From Caulobacter sp. (GTDB taxonomy: Bacteria > Pseudomonadota > Alphaproteobacteria > Caulobacterales > Caulobacteraceae), in the NCBI GenBank assembly GCA_017744495.1, contig JAGIBE010000213.1, positions 50,170 through 95,370 on the forward strand: a stretch of DNA of 45,201 nt, read 5' to 3'. The first letter of the stretch is position 1. Each line of letters starts with the position of its first letter. The translations under genes and the position numbers were made by a program. Under the pieces are notes generated by a model that worked only from the letters and a program-made list of their open reading frames with translations, was not told where the DNA came from and made no database searches. Of this stretch, positions 31,155-39,053 are shown in pieces.

Positions 31155-33187
31155 CGCCGTTCCTCCCTGCTGTCGTCGCCGTCCCGAGCCGCCTGCTCCA
31201 CGTACCAGGGGACGAGATCCGGGTTGGCGATAGTGTCGCGGTTGATCACCTTGGCGATGGGCCACCCCTGGAACAGGCGCTTGACCGGCAGCTCCAACTT
31301 CTTCCCTGACAGCGTACGCAGGATTCCCGGCGCCTCGATGAACTGATCCGGGATGAAGCGCGGCGAGAGGCTGGCGCGGATGGCGTCACCCAGGCGGGTC
31401 TTCATGTCGGCGTCCAGTTGGCGCCCGCCGACCGGGGTGACGAACATCAAGAGCCTGCTGCCGCCCCGCCCGTCCTCGATGTCCACGGCCAGGGTGTCGG
31501 CGACATCGGACAGGCCCTCAACCGCGGCGTAGAGCTCGGCCGTGCCCATGCGAAGTCCGTGGCGGTTGATTGTCGCGTCGCTGCGTCCACTGATCGAACA
31601 GCTCCCATCGGCCTCGATGCGCAGCCAGTCGCCATGCCGCCAGACGCCCGGCCATACGCCGAAATAGGAGGATCGATACCGGCCGCCGTCCTGATCGCCC
31701 CAGAAATGGAGCGGCATGCTCGGGAAGGGCTTGACGCAGACGAGCTCGCCGACCTCGCCGATCACCGGCCGCCCCTCCTCGTTCCAGGCCTCGACGGCGG
31801 CGCCGAGATGCCGACACTGCAGCCGACCGGGCGCCGCGGGCAGCTCCCGATTGCCCGTCAGGAACGCCGCGGCCAGATCGGTTCCGCCGCTGAGGTTGCA
31901 CCACCAGATGTCGGGACGCCCCAGGCCGGCGAACTGATCCGTACCCCATAGCTGGACATCGACGGGCAAGGGCGAACCGGTGCTGCCCAGCGCACGGATC
32001 CCCGCCAGGTCGCCGCGATGGGCCAGCGCGACGCCAGCCTTCTGGCAGCTGCTGTAGAAGGCCGCGCCGGCGCCAAACCAGGTCACCTTGTGGCGCGCGG
32101 CGAAGTTCCAGAGCACGCTCCAGTCGGTCCGCGCCCTGGAGCCGCTGGGCGAGCCGTCGAACAGACAGATCGTGGTTCCCGCCAGCAGGCCTCCGACCTG
32201 CTGGTTCCACATCACCCACCCGGTGGCGCTGTACCAATGGAAGCGTTCCCCGAACGTGTTGGCGGCGTAGCTGGGCCCCAGGTCCAGATGCATGTTGCCC
32301 GCGTAGGCCGAGACGATGATCCCGCCGTGCCCATGAACTATCGCCTTGGGCAGGCCCGTGGTGCCGCTGGAATAGAGGATCCAGAGCGGATGGTCGAAGG
32401 GCAGCCATTCGGGTTCGAAGGCGACGACCTCGTCGTCGCGCCGCGCCATCGCCGTCGCCAGGTCGAGGGCGTCGGCGATGCGCGATCCACCGTTCCCGGT
32501 CTCCAGCACGAAGAGCGCCGTCACGCTGGGCAGCGCCGCGCGGATGTCCAGGACCGTGGCTGCGCGGTCCATCGCCTTGCCGCCATAGAAGACGCCGTCG
32601 ACGGCGATCAGGGCCTTGGGCGAGGCTTGTCGCAGGCGATCCAGGACCGCCGGCGATCCCATGTCCGGCGAGCACAGCGTCCAGATGGCCCCCAGGCTGG
32701 CGCAGGCCAGGAAGGCGACCACCGCCTCGGGAATGTTGGGGAGATAGGCGGCGACCCGGTCCCCGCGCCCCACGCCTTGGCGCCGAAGTTCCAAGGCCAG
32801 GGAGGCGCTGCGCTGGCGCAGCGTCCGCCAGCTCAGCTCGACGCCCTCGCCGAGCTCTCCTTCGGCGACGATGGCCGGCTGCCCCGCGGCCTCGGCCCTC
32901 TCCACGTGGCGGAAGGCCTCGCGGGCGTAGTTGACCTGAGCGCCTTCGAACCAGGTCGTGTCCGGCATTTCGCCGCCCTGGACGACCGACGTGAACGGCG
33001 TGGGGGACTGCATCTGATTATAGTCGCAGATGCTGCGCCAGAACGCTGACAGCTCGGTCGTCGACCAGGCCCACATCGCGGCGTAGTCATCGAACCGCAG
33101 GCCGCGCTCGCGCTCGAGCCACTCACGATAAAACCGCAACTGCGGGACAGGCTCGTCCCGGGGGGTGTCGTGGGAGTCAGCGCGCAT
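31151..33187 (-). CDS. Acetoacetyl-CoA synthetase-like acyl-CoA ligase
   Basis: A 678-residue AMP-forming ligase that activates acetoacetate or a similar oxoacid with CoA. The acetoacetyl-CoA synthetase layout is seen: N-terminal SAFWRSICDYNQ-like cap (about 45-65), AMP motif YSSGTTGLPKAIVHGHGG, FHWYSATGWVMWN, WCNLSGGTD, HGDWLRIEADG, SGRSDATINRHGLRMGTAELY, and the C-terminal Lys region RTLSGKKLELPVK. The start is uncertain: ATG 33187 is preferred, while GTG 33214 adds nine residues. It is the first gene of the leftward operon, 114 bp from the operator pair at 33301-33335, and overlaps the dehydrogenase start. Oxoacid preference is inferred from the family. Confidence 0.9.
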   Translation of the reverse strand: MRADSHDTPRDEPVPQLRFYREWLERERGLRFDDYAAMWAWSTTELSAFWRSICDYNQMQSPTPFTSVVQGGEMPDTTWFEGAQVNYAREAFRHVERAEAAGQPAIVAEGELGEGVELSWRTLRQRSASLALELRRQGVGRGDRVAAYLPNIPEAVVAFLACASLGAIWTLCSPDMGSPAVLDRLRQASPKALIAVDGVFYGGKAMDRAATVLDIRAALPSVTALFVLETGNGGSRIADALDLATAMARRDDEVVAFEPEWLPFDHPLWILYSSGTTGLPKAIVHGHGGIIVSAYAGNMHLDLGPSYAANTFGERFHWYSATGWVMWNQQVGGLLAGTTICLFDGSPSGSRARTDWSVLWNFAARHKVTWFGAGAAFYSSCQKAGVALAHRGDLAGIRALGSTGSPLPVDVQLWGTDQFAGLGRPDIWWCNLSGGTDLAAAFLTGNRELPAAPGRLQCRHLGAAVEAWNEEGRPVIGEVGELVCVKPFPSMPLHFWGDQDGGRYRSSYFGVWPGVWRHGDWLRIEADGSCSISGRSDATINRHGLRMGTAELYAAVEGLSDVADTLAVDIEDGRGGSRLLMFVTPVGGRQLDADMKTRLGDAIRASLSPRFIPDQFIEAPGILRTLSGKKLELPVKRLFQGWPIAKVINRDTIANPDLVPWYVEQAARDGDDSREERR

Positions 33188-33300
33188 GGCGCGGGGCCGC
33201 GTCGGCGACACCAAAGTCCTGGTCCATTCCCATCCCTCAAATCACTCCGGCGGGTGCACGCTCGGGTGGGGGAAATTGACACCCGCTGACCGGAAGGACA

Positions 33301-33335
33301 TGGCGAGAGTGACAAAAGGATTTGCCGGAAGTGAC
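33301..33335 (+). promoter_or_regulatory. Operator pair A: two 13-bp direct repeats 22 bp apart
   Basis: Half-sites TGGCGAGAGTGAC (33301-33313) and TGCCGGAAGTGAC (33323-33335) match at 10 of 13 bases and start exactly 22 bp apart, about two helical turns, as AraC-family proteins often require. The pair lies between the AraC gene's stop and the acyl-CoA ligase start (114 bp upstream of 33187). It matches operator pair B at 34545-34579 both in sequence and in orientation relative to the operon it precedes. Confidence 0.72.
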
Positions 33336-33356
33336 CGTTTCGGCCTGGTGCGTCAC

Positions 33357-34484
33357 CTAGAAGATTCGCCGCTCCTTGAGCAGGGCCGTGGCGGCGGCGA
33401 CCTTGGCCGCATCGCTCGAATAGGCCGAGCGATAGGCCGAAGGAGCCATTCCGGCCCAGGCCAGGAAGTTCCGGGAAAAGCTGCCAGGCTCGCTGAAGCC
33501 CAGGGCGAAACCGATCGCCGTGACAGGCGTGTCGCTGGCCAGCAGATAGGCGCTCGCCAGCTCCCCACGCATGCGGGTCCGGATGTCCTGGAAGCTCTCG
33601 CCTTCCACGGCGAGGTCGTGGCGCAGACGTCGGGGACGCGTCCGCAAGCGCGCCGCCACCACCTCGATGGGCGCGGACCACAGGCCGGCCTTCTGCAGTT
33701 CGACGAGCACTTGCTGGGTGCGTTCGCGCCAGCTCAGTTCACCGGCGGGCGCGGCGAACCAGTCCGGTTCGCTGGCGTAGTAGTCCTCGTATTCCTTGAT
33801 CGATCCGTGCACCAGCCTGACCGTCAGGTCGTTTAGGTCGTAGCTGAGCGCGTCGACCGGAGCGTCGAACCTCACCGGGCAGCGAAACAGGGCGAATCGG
33901 TCAAAGCCGTTGAGCTGGATGGGCCACGAGGCCCGCACCGAGACTTCCCGGAGCGCCAGAGGGCGGCCGATCAACCAGCTGAACAGATGATAGATCCACA
34001 CGAAACGGATCCAGACCAGGATGTCGCGGTCCACACCCGCCACCGTGTGGTACTTGCAGATGTGCTGCAGCCCCGAGCCGTGCTCTTCGGTGATGCCGGG
34101 GCCCACGTCCGTGGACATGGCGTCGGTGAACCGGATGCTGACGCGTAAGGCCTCGCCGAAGGTGGCGCAGTTCAGGAAGGACAGCAGCCGCTCGGTTTCA
34201 AGCGCCATCCGGCATCCCTGGGCCAGGAAACCCAGATAGACGTCGTCGAGCGCGAACTGGATCTGGCGGACCAGTCTCACGAGCGCGGGGCCGTCGATGG
34301 CGGCCCGGGGATTTGCGTAAACGCGCGGGTCGATCCGGGCCTGGCGCAGGATGAGTTCCGGGTCCTGGCCCCTCAACACGGCCCCGCTCAGCAGAGCCGC
34401 CACCGCTTCGCCATCCAAGCCGTCTTCCAGCTTCTTATCCCTCCGCCCGGTCGGCTGTTCTTGATTTGCGCCTCGCGCCTTCAT
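33357..34484 (-). CDS. AraC family transcriptional regulator (OruR/arabinose-binding-domain type)
   Basis: A 375-residue activator. The N-terminal ligand-binding domain (about 25-225, family Arabinose_bd as in OruR/ArgR-like AraC proteins) includes LVRLVRQIQFALDDVYLGFLAQG and FCRCP-like FALFRCPVRFDAP. The C-terminal double helix-turn-helix (about 265-365) shows VEVVAARLRTRPRRLRHDLAVEG, AIGFALGFSEPGSFSRNFLAWAG-like helices and the final P-x-x-Y-R. It lies between the leftward ligase/dehydrogenase/esterase operon and the divergent TonB/MFS/esterase operon. Matching operator pairs precede both, so it likely activates both in response to the imported compound or its acid. It may also control itself through site B. 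Confidence 0.9.
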   Translation of the reverse strand: MKARGANQEQPTGRRDKKLEDGLDGEAVAALLSGAVLRGQDPELILRQARIDPRVYANPRAAIDGPALVRLVRQIQFALDDVYLGFLAQGCRMALETERLLSFLNCATFGEALRVSIRFTDAMSTDVGPGITEEHGSGLQHICKYHTVAGVDRDILVWIRFVWIYHLFSWLIGRPLALREVSVRASWPIQLNGFDRFALFRCPVRFDAPVDALSYDLNDLTVRLVHGSIKEYEDYYASEPDWFAAPAGELSWRERTQQVLVELQKAGLWSAPIEVVAARLRTRPRRLRHDLAVEGESFQDIRTRMRGELASAYLLASDTPVTAIGFALGFSEPGSFSRNFLAWAGMAPSAYRSAYSSDAAKVAAATALLKERRIF

Positions 34485-34544
34485 CGCACGGCCTCAGGTG
34501 TCGTCAAGACGCCGAAGCCGTGCGCGCGTGAGCCAGACGAATTG

Positions 34545-34579
34545 GTCACTTGCGTTAAGTCTCGACGTCACCCGCGCCA
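34545..34579 (-). promoter_or_regulatory. Operator pair B: two 13-bp direct repeats 22 bp apart
   Basis: Read on the minus strand: TGGCGCGGGTGAC (34579-34567) then TAACGCAAGTGAC (34557-34545), exactly 22 bp apart. Against pair A the first halves agree at 11 of 13 and the second halves at 10 of 13. It lies in the 368-bp gap between the divergent AraC gene (start 34484) and the TonB receptor (start 34853). Relative to the receptor it has the same orientation as pair A has to the ligase operon. The distance to the receptor start is long (273 bp), so a leader region is implied. Confidence 0.72.
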
Positions 34580-34823
34580 TGGCAAATCCCTCTTCCATCG
34601 GACATCGCTAGCCCTCGCCGTGCGGATCGCCGCCCGGATCGAGACCTGGATTGGGGAGAGCCTAAACTGCCGTCGGCGCCGGCGTCGCACCCAGCGATAC
34701 GCGTCGTGCATGGATCGCGGCCCGCGCTCACGAGGGCGCCGGAAGCCCGAGACGAACCGCATCTACCGGCGAACGCCTCCGAACGCTCCTGATCAACGGA
34801 AACGCGGAGGCGATAGTCGCGAC

Positions 34824-34856
34824 ATGAAAAAAAGAACAAAGGGAGGGAAGTCGTGA
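34824..34856 (+). CDS. Possible 10-residue leader ORF overlapping the TonB receptor start
   Basis: ATG 34824 opens MKKRTKGGKS, and its TGA (34854-34856) overlaps the receptor's GTG (34853-34855). The GGGAGGG that serves the receptor lies inside this ORF. Terminating ribosomes could thus hand over to the receptor gene. No good ribosome-binding site precedes the ATG, so translation is uncertain. Confidence 0.25.
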   Translation: MKKRTKGGKS

Positions 34857-37522
34857 TCGACACTATTGGCGACAAGTCGCGCCGTGCGCTTTCGGGCGTG
34901 TCCTTGCTGGTCCTGGCGCTGCTGGCCCCGGGCCTCGCCGGCGCCCAGACGACCAATACAGCGGCGCCTGGGGCCGACGACTCGGAGCTGGTCTCGGAGA
35001 TCGTCGTGACCGGATCGAGCATCCGCGGCGTTCCGCCGACGGGCTCGAACCTGATCAGCGTGTCTCGCGAAGACATCAGGGCCATCGGCGCCAACACGAC
35101 GCCGGAACTGCTGGCCACCGTGCCGCAGCTGAACAGCTTCAACACCGCGCCCCGCGCGGCCAACGGCGGCGCGGGCGCGTTCGCGCCGGGCCTGCGCAGC
35201 CTGCCGGCCAGCGCAACCCTGCCGCTGATGAACGGTCACCGGCTGGTGGCCGGCGGCACCAACCAGACCAATCCCGATTTCCCGTTCCTGCCTGAACTGG
35301 CCATCGAGCGCGTCGAGATCGTCGCGGACGGCGCCTCTGCGATCTATGGCTCGGACGCGGTCGCCGGCGTCGTGAACTTCATCACCCGCAAGCGCTTTTC
35401 CGGCGTCGACACCTCGATCCGCTACGGTGCGGCCGATGACTACCATACGTTCAGCGTCAGCGGCCTCGCCGGCCGCACCTGGGACAAGGGATCCGTCCTC
35501 GCCGCCTATCAATACGCCGAGAACGGCAACATCGTGGGGGGCGACCGGGACTATCGCATCGTCGACCTGCGCCCCTACGGCGGGGTCGACACCCGCACGA
35601 CGGTCTGTCCCGCCCCGAATGTTCGGGTCAACACGACGGCCTACGCGGTCAACTACGCCGCGCCGGGCCTGGCGCCGAACACCACCAACTCTTGCGACAA
35701 CGGAGCGGTGGCCGACCTCGTGCCGAAGTCGCGTCTGCACAGCGGGTTCATTTCGGCCCAGCAGGACCTGAATGATCGCGTGACGCTGTGGAGCGAGCTG
35801 CTCTATTCGGACCGCAAGGACACGGTTCGCGCCCCGCCGCCCGCCGGCGCCGGCGCGTCGGGCGGGGTGATCCTCAACAACTTCCCCGGCTTCGCCAATC
35901 CGTTCTTCAAGACGCCGCCGGGCACGGGCGCCACGACCGAGTTCGTCCAGTTCCGCACCGACAACCTCTATGGCGAGGATCACATCGACAACGTCTTCCG
36001 CGTTCGGGCGGGCAACTCGTCGGCGGGCCTGGACGCCAAGCTGCCGCGCGATCTGAAGCTGACTGTCTATGGCACCTACGACTGGGCCACGAACGACACC
36101 TATCTGCCGGCGATCAACCCGGCGGCGCTGGACGCCGCGGCGAACGGGACCACGGCCGCGACGGCGCTGGATCCGTTCGGCAACAACACCTCGCCCGCCG
36201 TCGCCGCCAAGATCACCGACTACGCCGGCGACCTCGTCATCCACCAGAAGACCTATCTGGGCGCGACCAAGATCGACGGACCGCTGGCCGAACTGCCCGG
36301 CGGACAAATGAAGATCGCCGTCGGCGCCGAGTATAGGCACGAGACCTTCGAGCAGCGGGGGATCTACGGCGGGTCCCAGGTGCCCGAGAACCTGACCCGC
36401 AACATCGGCTCGATCTACGGGGAACTGTATGTTCCCGTCTTCGGCGCCGGCAACCAGGCGCCCCTGATGAGCAGCCTGGCCCTGTCGCTGTCGGGCCGGT
36501 ACGACCATTATAGCGACTTCGGATCGACCACGAATCCGAAGATCGGCGTCAACTGGGAGCCCGTGGGCGGCCTGACGCTTCGCGGCACCTACGGGCGCTC
36601 GTTCCGGGCGCCGGGCCTGCGCGACGTCGGCGCGACGGTCGGCGCCTACTACTACAACGCCGCCGCCATCGCCGGCAGCACCTTCCGCGACCCGCTGCGG
36701 GGCGCGGCCCAGGTCGACACCATCTTCCTGCTCGGCGGCAATAGCGGCCTCCAGCCGGAAAAGGCCAAGACCTATTCGTTCGGCGCCGACCTGCACCCGG
36801 CCTCGCTGCCCAACTTCCATGGCAGTGTCACCTATTACGACATTCGCTACACCAACGTGATCGGAACCCCGGGCGGCGCCATCGCCTTCACCGACCCGAC
36901 CTTCGCCTCGGTGATCTTCCGCAATCCCACCGCCGCGCAGCTTTCCAGCCTCCTGTCGATCGCGGTGCCGGTCAATTTCGTGCCCGGCGCCCTTCCGGCG
37001 ATCGGCAACCTGCTCGACTTCCGGCAGGGCAACTTCGGCGTCCGCAACACCAACGGCCTCGACTTCGACGTCGGCTATCGCCAGCCGACGAGCTTCGGCG
37101 CGCTCTATGCGGGCCTGACCGGCAACTACATCTTCAAGTTCGAAACCCAGCTGTCGCCGACCGCGCCCGTCTCGGACAGCCTGAAGCTCGGCGTTCCCAA
37201 GGCGACCCTGAGGGGGACGCTCGGCCTCCAGGCCGGACCGTACAACGCGTTGGCCTTCGTCAACTATCGTGACGGCGTTACGGGCCAGTACGCCACGCCG
37301 ACCGGCTTTGCCGCCTACAGCGCCAAGGCGTACACGACCATCGACCTGCGCGCCTCGATGAAGCTGTCCAATACCGGTCTGACGAAGGGGACCGAGCTGG
37401 GCGTGCAGATCAACGACCTGTTCGACCAGAAGCCGCCGTTCTTCCCGGCGACCGACGGGATCGGCGGCGCCTACAACCCGATCGGCCGCTATGTGGCGCT
37501 GGGCGTGCGCAAGAGCTTCTGA
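34853..37522 (+). CDS. TonB-dependent receptor of the AraC-linked ester locus
   Basis: Outer-membrane transporter of 889 residues. The start is GTG 34853, with GGGAGGG 5 bp upstream. A signal peptide (RRALSGVSLLVLALLAPGLAGAQ, to about 32) is followed by a TonB-box-like EIVVTGSSIRG, a plug with DIRAIGANTTPELLATVPQL, PELAIERVEIVADGASAIYGSDAVAGVVNFITRK, and a barrel ending in the terminal KSF (final Phe). The G-S-x-I-R-G-x-P-P-x-G-S plug start differs from the two receptors at 8.6-15.3 kb, so it belongs to another subfamily. It heads the rightward operon with an MFS transporter and an esterase, under operator pair B, and presumably imports the operon's ester substrate. Confidence 0.92.
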   Translation: MIDTIGDKSRRALSGVSLLVLALLAPGLAGAQTTNTAAPGADDSELVSEIVVTGSSIRGVPPTGSNLISVSREDIRAIGANTTPELLATVPQLNSFNTAPRAANGGAGAFAPGLRSLPASATLPLMNGHRLVAGGTNQTNPDFPFLPELAIERVEIVADGASAIYGSDAVAGVVNFITRKRFSGVDTSIRYGAADDYHTFSVSGLAGRTWDKGSVLAAYQYAENGNIVGGDRDYRIVDLRPYGGVDTRTTVCPAPNVRVNTTAYAVNYAAPGLAPNTTNSCDNGAVADLVPKSRLHSGFISAQQDLNDRVTLWSELLYSDRKDTVRAPPPAGAGASGGVILNNFPGFANPFFKTPPGTGATTEFVQFRTDNLYGEDHIDNVFRVRAGNSSAGLDAKLPRDLKLTVYGTYDWATNDTYLPAINPAALDAAANGTTAATALDPFGNNTSPAVAAKITDYAGDLVIHQKTYLGATKIDGPLAELPGGQMKIAVGAEYRHETFEQRGIYGGSQVPENLTRNIGSIYGELYVPVFGAGNQAPLMSSLALSLSGRYDHYSDFGSTTNPKIGVNWEPVGGLTLRGTYGRSFRAPGLRDVGATVGAYYYNAAAIAGSTFRDPLRGAAQVDTIFLLGGNSGLQPEKAKTYSFGADLHPASLPNFHGSVTYYDIRYTNVIGTPGGAIAFTDPTFASVIFRNPTAAQLSSLLSIAVPVNFVPGALPAIGNLLDFRQGNFGVRNTNGLDFDVGYRQPTSFGALYAGLTGNYIFKFETQLSPTAPVSDSLKLGVPKATLRGTLGLQAGPYNALAFVNYRDGVTGQYATPTGFAAYSAKAYTTIDLRASMKLSNTGLTKGTELGVQINDLFDQKPPFFPATDGIGGAYNPIGRYVALGVRKSF

Positions 37523-37548
37523 TCCGGCCCACCCCGTCCCGGCGTCTG

Positions 37549-37578
37549 GATCACCCGGGCCTTCGGGTCCGGGTGATC
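37549..37578 (+). other. Stable 13-bp hairpin with UUCG loop between receptor and MFS genes
   Basis: GATCACCCGG and CCGGGTGATC form a perfect 10-bp stem. It is extended by a G-T wobble and two C-G pairs closing a TTCG tetraloop, so 13 pairs in total. It lies 26 bp after the receptor stop and is not followed by a T-tract. A likely role is mRNA 3' protection or partial termination, lowering transporter and esterase expression relative to the receptor. The effect is inferred. Confidence 0.65.
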
Positions 37579-37748
37579 GCATGGCCGCCATGACGATCAC
37601 CGAGGCGCGGGCCAGAGGGACCGGGCTCGTCGGGCAAACCCTGGATAGGTCCTGTAGAGATGAAGGTCGAAATGGTGTCAACGGCTGGCGAGCGCGGCGG
37701 AATTTCAATCCGCGTCCGCGCGCGGATGGACGGTCGGGGACGAGGCGC

Positions 37749-39053
37749 ATGAGCGACACCTCTCCCCCAGAGCCGGGATCGAGCGCGGGAGCCCGCGTCA
37801 CCCTGGCGATGCTCTGCTTCGTCTACGTGCTGAATTTCCTCGATCGCCAGCTCGTCTCGATCCTGGCCAAGCCGATCCAGGATAGCCTGGGGATCACCGA
37901 CGGCCAGCTGGGCATGCTCACCGGTCTCTATTTCGCGATGTTCTACTGCTTCATCGCCATTCCCGTTGGCTGGCTGGCCGACCGCACCAGCCGGGTCAAG
38001 GTCCTGGCCATGGCCTGCGCGCTCTGGAGCGGCGCGACGGCGGCCTGCGGCATGGTCGGCGGCTACGGGCAGCTCGTCGTCGCCCGCATGTTGGTGGGTG
38101 TCGGCGAGGCGGGCGGCGTGCCGCCGTCCTACGCCATCATCTCGGATTCCTTCCCGCGCGAGCGGCGGACCACCGCCATGGCGATCTTCAACCTGGGCCC
38201 GCCTTTGGGATCGGCCCTGGGCGTCGCCTTCGGCGCATCGCTGGCGTCCGCCTTCAGCTGGCGCATCCCCTTCTATGTGATCGGCGTGGTCGGGGTGGTC
38301 ACGGCGCTGGCCGTCCATCTGATCGTCCGGGAGCCTGGCCGTGGACAGATGGACGATCCTGGAGCGTCGGCCCGCAAGGATGCGCCGACCGCCGGGCTGA
38401 TCGCGACGATCGCGCAGTTCTTCGGCAACCCGCTGCTGACCCTGGCGTCGCTGGCGAGCGGGGCCGGCAACTTCATCACCTATGGCCTGCTGAACTTCGC
38501 GACCCTGTTCCTGATGCGCGAGAAAGGCATGCGGCTGGCCGACGTCGCCCTCTGGTACGCCCTGGTCGTGGGGGTGGGCATGAGCGCTGGCATCTACGCC
38601 TCGGGTCGGATCGTGGATCGGTTCGCCGCGCGCAGCAAGACCGCCTACGCGACGATCCCGGCCATATCGCTGGTGCTGGCCCTGCCCTTCTTCCTGGCCT
38701 TCGCCTGGGCGCCGACCTGGCAGCTGTCCCTGCTTTTCCTGCTCGTCCCGATGTTCCTGAACTCGTTCTTCCTGTCGGCGACCGTCACCTTCGTGCAGGG
38801 CGAGGCTCCGCCCGAGCGGCGCGTGATCTCGGGCGCCCTGCTGCTGCTGGTGATGAACCTGATCGGGCTGGGCTTCGGGCCGACCTATGTCGGCATGGCC
38901 AGCGACCATTTCCACGCCGTCGATGGGGCGCATGCCCTGCGGTCGGCCTATTTCGCGCTCGCGCCGATGTACCTGGTCGGGGCGGCGCTGTTCCTGTTCC
39001 TGGCGCGCCTGATCCGCCGCAAGGAGCGTCTCCACGAGGAAAGCCGTCGATGA
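37749..39053 (+). CDS. MFS transporter (Spinster-like)
   Basis: An inner-membrane permease of 434 residues with about 12 hydrophobic segments. It begins near YVLNFLDRQLVSILAKPI, with the facilitator motif GWLADRTSRVKVL after segment 2, VGEAGGVPPSYAIISDSFPRERR between segments 4 and 6, and GPTYVGMASDHF near segment 11. These match the Spinster-like group common beside TonB receptors in Caulobacter and sphingomonads. The ATG at 37749 has GACGAGG before it; the open frame to 37491 overlaps the receptor gene and is rejected. Its stop overlaps the esterase start (ATGA), so they are coupled. It would move the imported compound or its acid into the cytoplasm. Confidence 0.88.
   Translation: MSDTSPPEPGSSAGARVTLAMLCFVYVLNFLDRQLVSILAKPIQDSLGITDGQLGMLTGLYFAMFYCFIAIPVGWLADRTSRVKVLAMACALWSGATAACGMVGGYGQLVVARMLVGVGEAGGVPPSYAIISDSFPRERRTTAMAIFNLGPPLGSALGVAFGASLASAFSWRIPFYVIGVVGVVTALAVHLIVREPGRGQMDDPGASARKDAPTAGLIATIAQFFGNPLLTLASLASGAGNFITYGLLNFATLFLMREKGMRLADVALWYALVVGVGMSAGIYASGRIVDRFAARSKTAYATIPAISLVLALPFFLAFAWAPTWQLSLLFLLVPMFLNSFFLSATVTFVQGEAPPERRVISGALLLLVMNLIGLGFGPTYVGMASDHFHAVDGAHALRSAYFALAPMYLVGAALFLFLARLIRRKERLHEESRR

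Noticed and set aside
33290..33331. CCGGAAG direct repeats 35 bp apart before the ligase operon
   Set aside because: Their spacing does not fit helical phasing, and they overlap the better-supported 22-bp-spaced operator halves.
34793..37801. 1002-residue open frame antisense to the third TonB receptor
   Set aside because: Repetitive Arg/Gly/Val composition without a family pattern, and it spans the stable hairpin and intergenic DNA.
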